NCBI RefSeq assembly: GCF_042678945.1 | Contig: NZ_JBHTLM010000003.1 | Span: 308,765-372,764 of the forward strand | Source: Fontibacillus puldeungensis | GTDB taxonomy: Bacteria > Bacillota > Bacilli > Paenibacillales > Paenibacillaceae | Reading direction: 5' to 3' | DNA: 64,000 nt | Shown here: positions 26,220 to 34,844 of the stretch, piece by piece | Layout of the letters: each line of letters opens with the position of its first letter | How positions within the stretch are numbered: the first letter of the stretch is position 1 | Translations under genes and position numbers: made by a program | Notes under the pieces: model-generated | The model's input: the letters and a program-made list of their open reading frames with translations, nothing else | What the model was told of the DNA's origin: nothing | Database searches by the model: none

Positions 26220-27245
26220 CTACAAATTATTCTCTTTTTTCGCGCTAAAATACTCATTATACTCTCTTTCTATACTTTTATTGTTTGGAAACGTAAGTTT
26301 ATCAATAAGTAATCTACCTTCCCGTTGTTTCTCATCTGACCAATTTTTATCCCATTCAGCCTGAGTTTCAAAAACCGTTCTGCCACCTAAGACTTGACGT
26401 ATATCTTCATCCGCTTCCTGCATTGCTTTGTTACTTTGTATGATACCAGGCTGAAAACAATTAATACTATCTGTCACACGCTGTAAAACAACTTCAGTCC
26501 GGTCTGCTGTCAATAATTTATAGGGATAATGCTTTTCAAAAAAGTTATTAAATTCTTCAATCTTATAAGGAAATATATCCTTATTCCATAACACAACTAA
26601 AAACATAGCTGACCCAAATCTAATAGTAAACATACACTCAGTTCTACGAACTTTCAGAATATCTTTGTCAAATGGTATTTTTCTTCTCATCAAAAAAGCG
26701 ACACCATTTTGTAGAATTTTAGGTTGCAGATATACATATAAAGGTTTGTAGGAACTTATTGGGCTTAGTAACAATGCCTTTTCTTCTCCAAATGCTGTCA
26801 TGTCAACATGTATTCCACCGAAAATCGAAACAGGCGGTAAATTATCCTGATTGTTATATAAAATGTATTGAAGCACTTCATTAAACCAATCTGATTTTAC
26901 ATTAGAAGATCGAAGTGTATTATATATTATTTTCAATAGCCAACGTTGAAGTAAATGGTAATCATACTGTACATTTAATCTAGCATCATCTTTATATCTA
27001 TTTGCAAAATACTCCCGTATCAACCCTACACCATAACCATCTAAAGCTCCCAATATGTCATTATTGCATCTTGGACAAACATCTTTAATGACGAGTCCTT
27101 TGTTATCTTTATACCAAATGTTCTTATCGGTTGTAGCATTAAAAGTAACATCTTGTTCTGGGAACATCTCAAGTAACCCAGCTGGAATAATGTGTTCTCT
27201 AGTAAGACCCGATCTTTCTTCTAAGCAATACATACATTTTTTCAT
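26220..27245 (-). CDS. HNH endonuclease-like protein
   Basis: The protein begins MKKCMYCLEERSGLTREHII and continues with KDVCPRCNN, so it has a CxxC, the REHIIP core of an HNH nuclease and a second CxxC of the zinc knuckle. About 250 further residues are unrecognised. The real start is the ATG at 27245, with GGAG nine bases upstream. A frame from 27413 would run into the palindromic element D. HNH proteins of this form occur in defence and mobile contexts. Its target is unknown. Confidence 0.75.
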   Translation of the reverse strand: MKKCMYCLEERSGLTREHIIPAGLLEMFPEQDVTFNATTDKNIWYKDNKGLVIKDVCPRCNNDILGALDGYGVGLIREYFANRYKDDARLNVQYDYHLLQRWLLKIIYNTLRSSNVKSDWFNEVLQYILYNNQDNLPPVSIFGGIHVDMTAFGEEKALLLSPISSYKPLYVYLQPKILQNGVAFLMRRKIPFDKDILKVRRTECMFTIRFGSAMFLVVLWNKDIFPYKIEEFNNFFEKHYPYKLLTADRTEVVLQRVTDSINCFQPGIIQSNKAMQEADEDIRQVLGGRTVFETQAEWDKNWSDEKQREGRLLIDKLTFPNNKSIEREYNEYFSAKKENNL

Positions 27246-27297
27246 AATTATTTCTCCATTTTGGTGTTTGATTGTTTTGAATCGCAAATGCGAATTT

Positions 27298-27465
27298 CCT
27301 ATAACGTTCTTGTATTCACAACGCCTCACCGGCTTAAGGCTGTGCCAGCAGCCGGCCGCGATGCGGTTAGTCGGTGCAGGTGTGTCCGCTGAATCTGCTC
27401 CTCTGCCAATCACCTCTCGCGGACCGAGGGCCGAATGGCCCGATGCGTGAATATGGTGTTATGCG
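27298..27465 (-). repeat. attC-like palindromic element D
   Basis: The left arm is CCTATAACGTTCTTGTATTC then AC, and the right arm GCGTGAATATGGTGTTATGC. Inner boxes GTATTCAC / GTGAATAT differ at one position. The 120-base centre has long GC-rich nested stems (GCCGGC, GGTGAGG type). It starts 48 bases after the stop of the next gene, 27513-28043. Confidence 0.7.
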
Positions 27466-27512
27466 CTGTTACTGACATCATGAAATACTTAAATATGATC
27501 TTTAACTCTTAT

Positions 27513-28043
27513 TTATTTTTTGAGTTGGTTTATTCTTGTTGGTGATATACTCATTTCATTTTGAATTTGTTTGTTCGTCTTTCCTTCTTGCATTAATTTT
27601 ACCAATTCTTTTTCCCTATCTGTTAAAACTCCTGTATTATTCTTATATAATACTTCTTTAGCTGCAGTTATTAGTAATACAATAGCTAACGACATTAATG
27701 ACATAAAATCTATTGCTTTTTCCGGGTGCTCCACATATTCAAATATCTCTTTTCTTAGATAAATTAATGATAATATTGGTCCAATTACAAAAATAAAACA
27801 AAGTATATCAATTAAAATTTTGACTCTTTTATAAAAATTGGACTTCTTATAATCAGATCCGAGTTTTTCTTTCTTGAGCGCTTCTAATTCGATCCCATAT
27901 TTAATCATATCTATTACAACATAGTATGTAGCAACCACCGAAACAAGAAAAATAACTGTCATAGGTATCTCAGTAAAGATTCTACTTACAGCAAGAAACA
28001 TTAAAACCAAACTTAAGATAAACAATCCTTTGACGTTGAACAT
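27513..28043 (-). CDS. Membrane protein with C-terminal LuxR-type helix-turn-helix
   Basis: Four membrane segments lie near residues 5-22, 28-45, 74-95 and 115-132. The C-terminal 40 residues (LTDREKELVKLMQEGKTNKQ and IQNEMSISPTRINQLKK) form a LuxR/GerE-type helix-turn-helix. It is therefore a membrane-bound one-component regulator candidate. AAGGAG lies nine bases before the ATG. The target genes and signal are unknown. Confidence 0.7.
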   Translation of the reverse strand: MFNVKGLFILSLVLMFLAVSRIFTEIPMTVIFLVSVVATYYVVIDMIKYGIELEALKKEKLGSDYKKSNFYKRVKILIDILCFIFVIGPILSLIYLRKEIFEYVEHPEKAIDFMSLMSLAIVLLITAAKEVLYKNNTGVLTDREKELVKLMQEGKTNKQIQNEMSISPTRINQLKK

Positions 28044-28076
28044 TTAGTATTTCTCCTTTTATGTATCACAGTAATT

Positions 28077-28103
28077 GCGCATAACATCTTATTCATGAAT
28101 TCG
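28077..28103 (-). repeat. Half of an attC-like element (E)
   Basis: GCGCATAACATCTTATTCAT corresponds to the left arm of the full elements, with GTTATGC on the minus strand. No right arm follows. It marks the right end of the first cassette cluster, 34 bases before the start of the LuxR-type gene. Confidence 0.5.
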
Positions 28104-28228
28104 GGAAATACAGAAATAAAGTCGAATATACGAACAAGATTTCGTAGTCTATATGACCTGTAGTTATATTCTACTATAAAATTGGAATAATATGCCGAAC
28201 AAATAAATATTTGCTCGAAAATAAAAAA

Positions 28229-28252
28229 ACTCCCGCTAAAATTAGCGAAAGT
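28229..28252 (-). terminator. Terminator of the DUF6809-type gene
   Basis: ACTCCCGCTAA / TTAGCGAAAGT form a stem with a two-base internal loop, and TTTTTTT follows on the minus strand. Confidence 0.65.
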
Positions 28253-28336
28253 ATTAAATCTATATCTTATTCACTTAACAGCAAGCACATATTCTTGTTA
28301 TTATTTTTCCAAACCTAGCTCTACCCACCATCAATC

Positions 28337-28624
28337 TCACTTCCCAACTACCTTCCCCTCCCCACAAAACACCTCCACCATCACCAATGCCCCCATCCTG
28401 AACCCCTGGACAAAAGCCTCGCTTGTAACCATGGAATTAGACTGACCGTTCAGATCTAAAATTTCCTCAAGGGCTGCGAAATCGCTCTCTAAAAATCTCT
28501 GTTTGACTTCCTCCATCAAATCGGAAATCTTTCTATTGAGTGAACGATATTCTGGATCAGTGGGGATAATACGTTCTTCAGGGTTCAGGTTGCCGTAAAA
28601 TAATTCTTCTATAATATTTTTCAT
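28337..28624 (-). CDS. DUF6809-like small protein
   Basis: The 95-aa soluble protein starts MKNIIEELFYGNLNPEERII and contains an EYRSLNRKISDLMEEVK helix and an SNSMVTSEAFVQGFRMGA segment. The pattern fits small Firmicute proteins annotated as DUF6809, of unknown role. I chose the ATG at 28624, which gives the usual MKxIxEELFYGN start of that family. Confidence 0.65.
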   Translation of the reverse strand: MKNIIEELFYGNLNPEERIIPTDPEYRSLNRKISDLMEEVKQRFLESDFAALEEILDLNGQSNSMVTSEAFVQGFRMGALVMVEVFCGEGKVVGK

Positions 28625-28895
28625 TAGCTCGCCCTCTTTTGTTTTTATCCAAGTAAGGAGTAACTTATCCAAACTCCCCCTAGACAATTTTAACCTACAC
28701 GATTAGAGCAAATAGAGTTTTATGCGATATTTGCATATTGTTTTTAACGCCTTACTCGTATAGCTATCCTAGCCGCGATAGCGTCCTTTCTTAATTCAAC
28801 AAACAGGCTAGAAATTTTAGTTAAAACAAACTGTTCCCAAATAACCTATGTTAAAATGGGCGGGATAAACAAATTTCAAGGCGGGGGATGGGTAT

Positions 28896-29353
28896 ATGAT
28901 TACTGTTAAACCGCTGGATAATCATGAGTTTGATTTTTTCATGGACATGCACTATGAGTCTATCCACATATTACAGGGGAAGCCGGCTAAGCATGAGCTT
29001 TTGAATGCTCCCCATCTTAACAAATACCATGAAGGATGGGGCAGAAAAGGAGACCGAGCATTCGTTGCACTAAAGGATAATCATCTTGCTGGGGCTGTAT
29101 GGTATCGATTGTTCGACGAAACGAATAAAGAGTACGGGTTCGTCGATAGCGATACGCCGGAGCTAGGCATCGCAGTACATTCTGAATTTCGAGGAACGGA
29201 ATCGGACGAATCTTAATGCATGAAATCATAAAACAAGCAGAGAGCGACGGACACAGATCACTTTCCTTGAGCGTCGACCCCCAAAATACTTCCGTCGTGA
29301 AATTATATCAGAAATTGGGATTTGTCAATTGGGGCATTTCCGGAACTTCATAG
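28896..29353 (+). pseudogene. Frameshifted GNAT acetyltransferase
   Basis: The first 100 residues (MITVKPLDNHEFDFFMDMHY onward) reach LGIAVHSEFRG, then the frame is lost. In the frame shifted by one base the domain continues with NGIGRILMHEIIKQAE, the acetyl-CoA loop, and ends with LYQKLGFVNWGISGTS. A single missing base near 29190 explains it. It is a real frameshift or a sequencing error. Confidence 0.8.
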
Positions 29354-29512
29354 ACCATGAAATTCGATGTCCGTTCCCATCAAGCTAATGGAGTACATCC
29401 CTCAGATCGTTTTGGCCGCTTGGCTGTGGTGGTCAATTCTACCTCGTTCACGGGCAAATTCGCCGTCCGCTGCCCCCGCTCCCTCATCGCAACTACTCGA
29501 ATTACAAAAAAA

Positions 29513-29540
29513 GGCCCATACAAATTAGCTTGTACGGGTC
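29513..29540 (-). terminator. Terminator of the toxin-antitoxin operon
   Basis: GGCCCATACAA / TTGTACGGGTC form a stem with G-T pairs, and TTTTTTT follows on the minus strand. It overlaps the last bases of the toxin gene. Confidence 0.7.
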
Positions 29541-29802
29541 ATTTATAAACATCGCCTCGTGAACCTATTGTTACGACATATACAACTAAAAGGTCTTCTT
29601 TAATACTGTAGAGAATGCGACAAGTCCCAACTCTTAAACGATAAAGGTTCGTTTTCCCTTGCAGCTTTTTGATATCAAGTTCCGCATGTCTGGGATTTTC
29701 AGCAAGTAGGTCTAAGTGATTTATGATCCTTATTCTAGTTGGTTTATCCAGCTTGCGAAGGTACTTTGCCGCTTCCGAACTTAACTCAATTTCGTAATTC
29801 AT
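29539..29802 (-). CDS. RelE/ParE family toxin
   Basis: The 87-aa basic protein has the ParE/RelE fold pattern: YEIELSSEAAKYLRKLDK, a middle helix ending in ENPRHAE, then LYRLRVGTCRILYSI and a final beta strand VVTIGSRGDVYK. The basic and aromatic residues fit an mRNA-interferase of the RelE branch. It overlaps the antitoxin gene by 17 bases, the normal order being antitoxin first. Confidence 0.88.
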   Translation of the reverse strand: MNYEIELSSEAAKYLRKLDKPTRIRIINHLDLLAENPRHAELDIKKLQGKTNLYRLRVGTCRILYSIKEDLLVVYVVTIGSRGDVYK

Positions 29803-30022
29803 GCTCGATATCCTTGAGGCGAATGGTTTTTCCTTGTTGGAACTCTAGTTCCGCTTGTTCAATTGCCTTTAGGTCATCTTCTGTTAATTCTTCATCATCG
29901 AAAGGGATATGGGCATCAAGGGGATTACTAATGAGGCGTTTTAAGAAATCAGCTACGAGCGGGATATCTTTATCTGGTAATTGTTGAATGAGATTAGCAA
30001 GATCTTTCTTGGATACAGCCAT
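29786..30022 (-). CDS. Antitoxin of the RelE-type module
   Basis: The 78-aa acidic protein begins MAVSKKDLANLIQQLPDKDI and has a C-terminal acidic part (FDDEELTEDDLKAIEQAELE) that should wrap the toxin. Its N-terminal part resembles short Firmicute antitoxins paired with RelE. The start is the ATG at 30022, with AAAGGGG eight bases upstream. It probably represses its own promoter together with the toxin. Confidence 0.8.
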   Translation of the reverse strand: MAVSKKDLANLIQQLPDKDIPLVADFLKRLISNPLDAHIPFDDEELTEDDLKAIEQAELEFQQGKTIRLKDIEHELRN

Positions 30023-30194
30023 GTTAACAACCCCTTTCAAGAACTAATCATAACCATTATAGCATCAGATAACACCGTATTCACTCATAGGGTCTTCTGG
30101 CACGGTATCAAAATCTATTCGTGAATCCCTGCGGGACTCCGCCGTCCGCTTGCGATATTCATTTAGCGTACGTACGGCCATCCCACCATTCAAA

Positions 30195-30232
30195 AAGGGG
30201 TGGACCAGGGAACACCCCCCGGTCCACCCCTT
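30195..30232 (-). terminator. Terminator of the mannanase gene
   Basis: A perfect 12-bp stem AAGGGGTGGACC / GGTCCACCCCTT with a 14-base loop stands 13 bases after the stop codon, followed by TTTTTG on the minus strand. Confidence 0.9.
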
Positions 30233-30244
30233 CGTCTTACATCC

Positions 30245-32830
30245 TTACGGCTCAATCCCCCATACAAGCTGACCATTCATATATCCGGTAACCTGTTCAT
30301 GGTTTGCGAACTGGTTGCCGGATGCTTTGAACGAGTAATCGTCAGCTTGGTTGTAATTGGACCAGTCGGTTTTGGAGAACCGTGCTTGAATTTCTGCGCT
30401 CTGGCCGGGATTAAGCGTTCCGGACGAACTCGTAAAGCCAATTTCCAGAGCATAATCGGCTCCGGCAACCGGGGTCGCCAGTTTAACGAAATTGCCGACT
30501 ACATTCTCACTCCCAATGCTGGCCCAGTCGCACCAGAAGTTCTGTGCCTTTTCCCCGTCAATCGTATAGTAATACCGGAGTTTTATGTCACTTAACTGAA
30601 TCGCCGAATCACCGGTGTTGACGATTTTGAATTTGGGGGAAATTCCGTTGGTGTTGGCACTCGTGTTGCCGTTAAAGGCTTGGATCGTCAAATCTCCCGC
30701 GGGTAGAGGAACACTGCTATCCAATACATTTACGGTAAGAACCGCGTTATTTCCTCCGCTGAAATGAAAGGTTATCACATTCTGACCCAGCGGCAGTGTG
30801 GAAAGATAGGATTTGCTCAGAACGACGGCAGCGCTTGATTCCGTATAATCCTGGCTCGATGTTAGAGTAACATTTCCATTCGTTAGGCTTGCATGCTGGT
30901 GTCCGTTTAAAGCAAGGGATACGGAAATATCCTGCTGCAGATTTGCCGCTTTATCAAATGTCGCATTCACGGGCGAAATGGACGCGCTTGGTGTGGAGTC
31001 GACAACCTTGACTTTTAATACGGGATCTTTTCCTTGATTAAAATCAAAAACGATTGAATGCTCGCCAACCGGCAGCCCGGCCAGGAATTCTTTTTTCAGC
31101 AGCAGCGTACTTCCGCTCAAGGTATAATCCTGAGTCGCGGTCAATGCATTGGCGCCTGCCCGGAGAGCTGTTAGCGTATTACCGTTAAAATTCACGGTTA
31201 TGGCTTTATCGCTTTGACTCGGCGCATATTTGTCAAATTCGACGTTTGCAGGTGTGATGGACGCACTTGGAACGTCAACCTTTAAATCGGGCAGCTCATC
31301 CAACGTGATTACATAATCACTCTGATAGAGTGTTTTCAATGTGGCCGGATAATTAAAAGCGGAACTCATGAGATGTTCGCCATACCATGGGCAGAAGTAC
31401 AGCCATCCCGATTTTTCCTCTGTCAGATTTTTTACGCTTGGGACGGTGTCGTTCTCCGTCATGGCCACCATTTTCTTGCCATCCGTTAAATCAACAAGCT
31501 GATAAAAAATTGAGGTAATGGCATCCTCATTGGGCACGCCGGACAAACCATCATAGCGGTTGTAGATCGTATTGTATTTATCATAGCCGACAATATCCAC
31601 CTGATCGTCGCCGGGATACCACGCGGGAGAAGTGCTATACACGTAGCTGTTGTAGGTCCAGATCAAGTTGTGCAAGCCATACGTCTCCGTAAGTTCGGTA
31701 TAGAGCAGATCCCACAGCCGTTTATATACATCCGCGCCTGCCGAAGCCCACCAGAACCACGCGCCTTCCCCATTCAACCCGCCGTTGCCCTCCGCCTCAT
31801 GATAGGGACGGAAAATAACCGGCACATTATTATCTTGCAGAATCTGCAGCTGTTTCGCCAAATCCTTAATTGTCATCTTCACGTATTGATATTCTTTCGT
31901 ACCGGGAACCACCGCATTGGCTGTATTAAAATTGGTTTCCGTCGGCTTGTAGGTGGCGTTCTTCCAATCCACAAACTCCCCGAGCTGATAAGTGGTAAAA
32001 TTTCGCGGCACATTGATATGCCAGGAAGTAGTCGCGATCCCGCCCCGGTTATTCACCCAATCGATCATCCGATTGGTTGTGCCGTCCTCCCAACCGTAGA
32101 GCGGATTATAGTTCATAAGATCGAAGCCGCGAATTGCCGGATACTTTCCGGATAAATTGTAGATCCAATCAAACTCCAACTCAGAATTGCCGTCATTTCC
32201 GCCTCCATAAATCTCCTGTTGTCCAGAGATAATATGGTTGCCGTAAACCTCCGTTAAATAATTCATCAAAAGCTGCGTTTCCGGCGTGGCCTGGGGATCC
32301 GTTAGAACAGGTTGCACATCCAAGGGATCAAGATCGGCATGATCCACAGTGAAGGTGTCAAAATAAGCGAATCCCCAACCGGCCTTCAATTGGATGGTGT
32401 TGCTTCCTTGGTTCAGCTTATGAAAACCAAAATCGAAATTCGACCATGTGGTCGTGTAGGGCAGCATATACGAACCCTTCGTAACGCCGTTAACGGTTAA
32501 ATATTGTAGTCTGCCGTCTGGACTGAGCTCCTGCATATATCGGGTGGAGATCGCATACATGCCGGTTTCCGGGACGGTCACTGTAAAAGTGATTGTGCCA
32601 GAATTCTGCATCCAGACAAATCCGCTCCCGGAGAATCCGGGTTTGGGTTGTCCGTAGATTTCAGTGACCACTTGAAGATCTGAGGTGAGCTCAGCTTCTT
32701 CGCTTTCAATCGTGAAAAGTGCGGAGTCTGCTTGAACGGGTGTTGTCATAAATTCGAGCGGCAGAGGAAATAGGAGAGTAAATGCCAGCAAAATTACACT
32801 TGCCTTCTTGAGCAAATCGTTCATTCCCAT
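30245..32830 (-). CDS. Secreted beta-mannanase: CBM35, GH26, two X2 modules, CBM3
   Basis: The 861-aa protein has a signal peptide (cleavage near VQA-DS, residue 35), a CBM35-like domain at about 37-165 (EEAELTSDLQVVTEIY), a GH26 catalytic domain at about 175-510, two tandem X2 modules with SASITPANVEFDKYAP and SASISPVNATFDKAAN starts, and a CBM3 at about 715-861. The GH26 acid/base Glu is in FRPYHEAEGN and the nucleophile Glu in MTEND. It should hydrolyse mannan while bound to cellulose-containing wall. A cre site lies 52 bases upstream. The start could be the ATG at 32824. Confidence 0.92.
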   Translation of the reverse strand: MGMNDLLKKASVILLAFTLLFPLPLEFMTTPVQADSALFTIESEEAELTSDLQVVTEIYGQPKPGFSGSGFVWMQNSGTITFTVTVPETGMYAISTRYMQELSPDGRLQYLTVNGVTKGSYMLPYTTTWSNFDFGFHKLNQGSNTIQLKAGWGFAYFDTFTVDHADLDPLDVQPVLTDPQATPETQLLMNYLTEVYGNHIISGQQEIYGGGNDGNSELEFDWIYNLSGKYPAIRGFDLMNYNPLYGWEDGTTNRMIDWVNNRGGIATTSWHINVPRNFTTYQLGEFVDWKNATYKPTETNFNTANAVVPGTKEYQYVKMTIKDLAKQLQILQDNNVPVIFRPYHEAEGNGGLNGEGAWFWWASAGADVYKRLWDLLYTELTETYGLHNLIWTYNSYVYSTSPAWYPGDDQVDIVGYDKYNTIYNRYDGLSGVPNEDAITSIFYQLVDLTDGKKMVAMTENDTVPSVKNLTEEKSGWLYFCPWYGEHLMSSAFNYPATLKTLYQSDYVITLDELPDLKVDVPSASITPANVEFDKYAPSQSDKAITVNFNGNTLTALRAGANALTATQDYTLSGSTLLLKKEFLAGLPVGEHSIVFDFNQGKDPVLKVKVVDSTPSASISPVNATFDKAANLQQDISVSLALNGHQHASLTNGNVTLTSSQDYTESSAAVVLSKSYLSTLPLGQNVITFHFSGGNNAVLTVNVLDSSVPLPAGDLTIQAFNGNTSANTNGISPKFKIVNTGDSAIQLSDIKLRYYYTIDGEKAQNFWCDWASIGSENVVGNFVKLATPVAGADYALEIGFTSSSGTLNPGQSAEIQARFSKTDWSNYNQADDYSFKASGNQFANHEQVTGYMNGQLVWGIEP

Positions 32831-33202
32831 CTTTCCTTTCCATGTTAAATTTGATAAATGATTGTTCGATCTATCAACTCATGGATGCGCTTTCACATAA
32901 TACATACCTTATGTACCAATTGATGTAAATATATCAACATTGAAAGTTCTGTACTACTTAACGTCAACCACTGATGCCGCCCAGATATTCCGTTACCTCG
33001 CCTACTGCGTCGGGACACCATTCGTGATGATGATCGAGATGATGTCGGACTGTTTACAACCGCGGATCAGCGCGGAGTCAAATTCCAGTTTGATAAAAGC
33101 AAACACCCGTTCCTTCGTCTTTTCCATTCGACAATGAGTTATCATCCACTAAAATTGTTTTTTGCCATAAGAATATTAGCCTCCGGAATACCGCGCACAA
33201 GA
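32831..33202. other. Intergenic region upstream of the mannanase
   Basis: The part next to the mannanase holds its promoter and a cre site. The remainder (about 32930-33200) contains only weak frames, including a 65-codon frame on the plus strand at 32940 with no ribosome site and no family resemblance. I see no RNA gene. Confidence 0.4.
32882..32895. promoter_or_regulatory. cre site upstream of the mannanase gene
   Basis: On the minus strand TGAAAGCGCATCCA matches 13 of 14 positions of the cre consensus. It is 52 bases before the start, in promoter range, so the mannanase is probably under CcpA catabolite repression. Confidence 0.6.
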
Positions 33203-33244
33203 AAAAACGTCCGAAACCGATCATCATCGGTTCAGACGTTTTTA
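33203..33244. terminator. Bidirectional hairpin after asd
   Basis: AAAAACGTCCGAAACCGAT pairs with ATCGGTTCAGACGTTTTT, with one unpaired base. U-runs exist on both sides. It ends the asd transcript on the minus strand. Confidence 0.8.
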
Positions 33245-33279
33245 CAATAAACTTTGCTAAAAGCCGGAGCAATCCGCTC

Positions 33280-34365
33280 CTATTTCGCTTGAATGTACCC
33301 TTCCGCTTTGAGCAGCTCGGCGATCAGGACGGCACCGCCGGCCGCGCCGCGCAGCGTGTTGTGCGACAGGCCTACGAATTTATAGTCGTAGACTGTATCT
33401 TCGCGCAAGCGACCGGTCGAGACGCCCATGCCATGTTCCAAATCGCGATCGAGTTTGGTTTGCGGCCGGTTTTCTTCTTCAAAATAAGTGATGAATTGTT
33501 TCGGCGCGCTTGGGAGACCCAACTCCTGCGGTCTTCCTTTGAATTGGTTCCAGCGTTCAATGATTTCCGCTTTGGTCGGCTTCTTCTTGAACGATACAAA
33601 AATCGTCGCCAAATGGCCATCCGTTACCGGCACGCGGATACATTGCGTCGTAATCAGCGGCGTGCTCGCTTTGATGATCTGTCCACCCTCAACATGGCCC
33701 CAAATGCGCAGCGGCTCCTGCTCGCTTTTTTCTTCTTCCCCGCCGATATATGGAATGACGTTGTCCAGCATCTCCGGCCAATCGGTGAAGTTTTTGCCCG
33801 CTCCGGAGATCGCCTGATAGGTGGAAGCGACGACGGTCGTCGGCTCAAAATCCAGCAGGGCGTGCAGCGCCGGAACGTAGCTCTGAATGGAGCAGTTCGG
33901 CTTGACGGCGATAAAACCTCTGTCCGTGCCAAGCCGTTTGCGCTGCGCTTCGATCACTTCGATATGCTGCGGGTTGATTTCCGGAATGACCATCGGGACA
34001 TCGGGTGTCCAGCGGTGAGCCGAGTTGTTGGAGATCACGGGAGTTCCCGTTTTGGCATAAGCTTCTTCCAGTGCCCGGATTTCATCTTTTTTCATATCTA
34101 CCGCGCAGAAGACGAAATCGACCTGATCCGTCACTTCTTCCACTTTGGAAGCATCTTGAACGACGATGTTCTTGACGGCTTCCGGGATTGGCGTAGCCAT
34201 TTTCCATCTGCCTTGCACGGCTTCTTCATAAGTTCTACCCGCAGATTTCGCGCTGGCCGCAATGGCTGCTACTTTAAACCAAGGGTGCTGGTCCAATAGC
34301 TGAATGAACCGTTGACCTACCATGCCTGTTCCGCCCACAATACCAACCTTCAATTTTTCTCCCAT
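33280..34365 (-). CDS. asd: Aspartate-semialdehyde dehydrogenase, archaeal/fungal type
   Basis: The 361-aa enzyme reduces aspartyl phosphate to aspartate semialdehyde. Visible are the NADP motif VGIVGGTGMVGQRF, the catalytic Cys in VKPNCSIQSY near residue 159, YQAISGAGK and the active-site His in RVPVTDGHLAT. The KPNCSIQ form and length mark the archaeal/fungal branch, not the common bacterial Asd. It is preceded by a T-box. It lies just past the siderophore operon, whose diaminobutyrate aminotransferase would use its product. Confidence 0.9.
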   Translation of the reverse strand: MGEKLKVGIVGGTGMVGQRFIQLLDQHPWFKVAAIAASAKSAGRTYEEAVQGRWKMATPIPEAVKNIVVQDASKVEEVTDQVDFVFCAVDMKKDEIRALEEAYAKTGTPVISNNSAHRWTPDVPMVIPEINPQHIEVIEAQRKRLGTDRGFIAVKPNCSIQSYVPALHALLDFEPTTVVASTYQAISGAGKNFTDWPEMLDNVIPYIGGEEEKSEQEPLRIWGHVEGGQIIKASTPLITTQCIRVPVTDGHLATIFVSFKKKPTKAEIIERWNQFKGRPQELGLPSAPKQFITYFEEENRPQTKLDRDLEHGMGVSTGRLREDTVYDYKFVGLSHNTLRGAAGGAVLIAELLKAEGYIQAK

Positions 34366-34442
34366 CTAAACATCCTGTCCTTTCTCTTTATCGTTTTTTT
34401 ATCTGTACCTCGGCCAATCCAAATGCTTCCCCTGTCAAATAA

Positions 34443-34745
34443 AAAAATCCCACCTCCAAGACAACAATTTCGTCTTGGGGGCGAGATTGGTATGCCCGCG
34501 GTACCACCCCAGCTTCGTCGATACGTCGCCGCATCAACCTCTTCAAGTACAGCATGCCACTTGGCAAGGCCTATACTCTAGCTCTGTAACAGGAGCTCCT
34601 GACACACCATCCCTCATCATCCGATCGTTCCGGTGTGCTGCTCAGAGGCTTTTTTCAATAAAGAAACGCTTTGCTCCTTTTCAGCGCGCGGAGCTCTCTG
34701 TGAAAGTTTTCGTTTACCTACTCATCTCGTCATCGCATTTTAAAT
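34443..34745 (-). promoter_or_regulatory. T-box riboswitch leader of asd
   Basis: On the minus strand the leader contains the invariant T-box core GGTGGTACCGCGG at about 34495-34508. A terminator follows (CCAAGACG / CGTCTTGG region, then GGGATTTTTTT at 34443-34490), and a stem I with AGAGAG and CTGAAAAGGAGC stands in the 5' part. The element senses an uncharged tRNA and lets asd be read. I could not fix the specifier codon by eye; an amino acid of the aspartate family is expected. Confidence 0.88.
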
Positions 34746-34802
34746 GTTGCGTTTATCTTACCAAATAACGCCCCACCCGTAAACCATAAACTTAAAGGAA
34801 AA

Positions 34803-34822
34803 ACCGCGAAATACATCGCGGT
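34803..34822 (-). terminator. Terminator of the siderophore biosynthesis operon
   Basis: ACCGCG / CGCGGT form a six-bp stem, followed by TTTTTCCTTT on the minus strand. It begins 22 bases after the last NIS synthetase gene. Confidence 0.7.
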
Positions 34823-34844
34823 GACAAATGGTTAAGCCATATGC

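Noticed and set aside
26220..27413. HNH gene starting at 27413
   Set aside because: The first 56 codons of that frame lie partly in palindromic element D and have no ribosome site. The ATG at 27245 has one and starts the zinc-ribbon/HNH domain correctly.
32940..33137. 65-codon plus-strand frame upstream of the mannanase
   Set aside because: It has no ribosome site, ends within the terminator-adjacent region and shows no known domain.
33289..34299. 336-codon plus-strand frame opposite asd
   Set aside because: It is the mirror of a real gene with typical codon bias. Asd has all family motifs, a T-box and a terminator.
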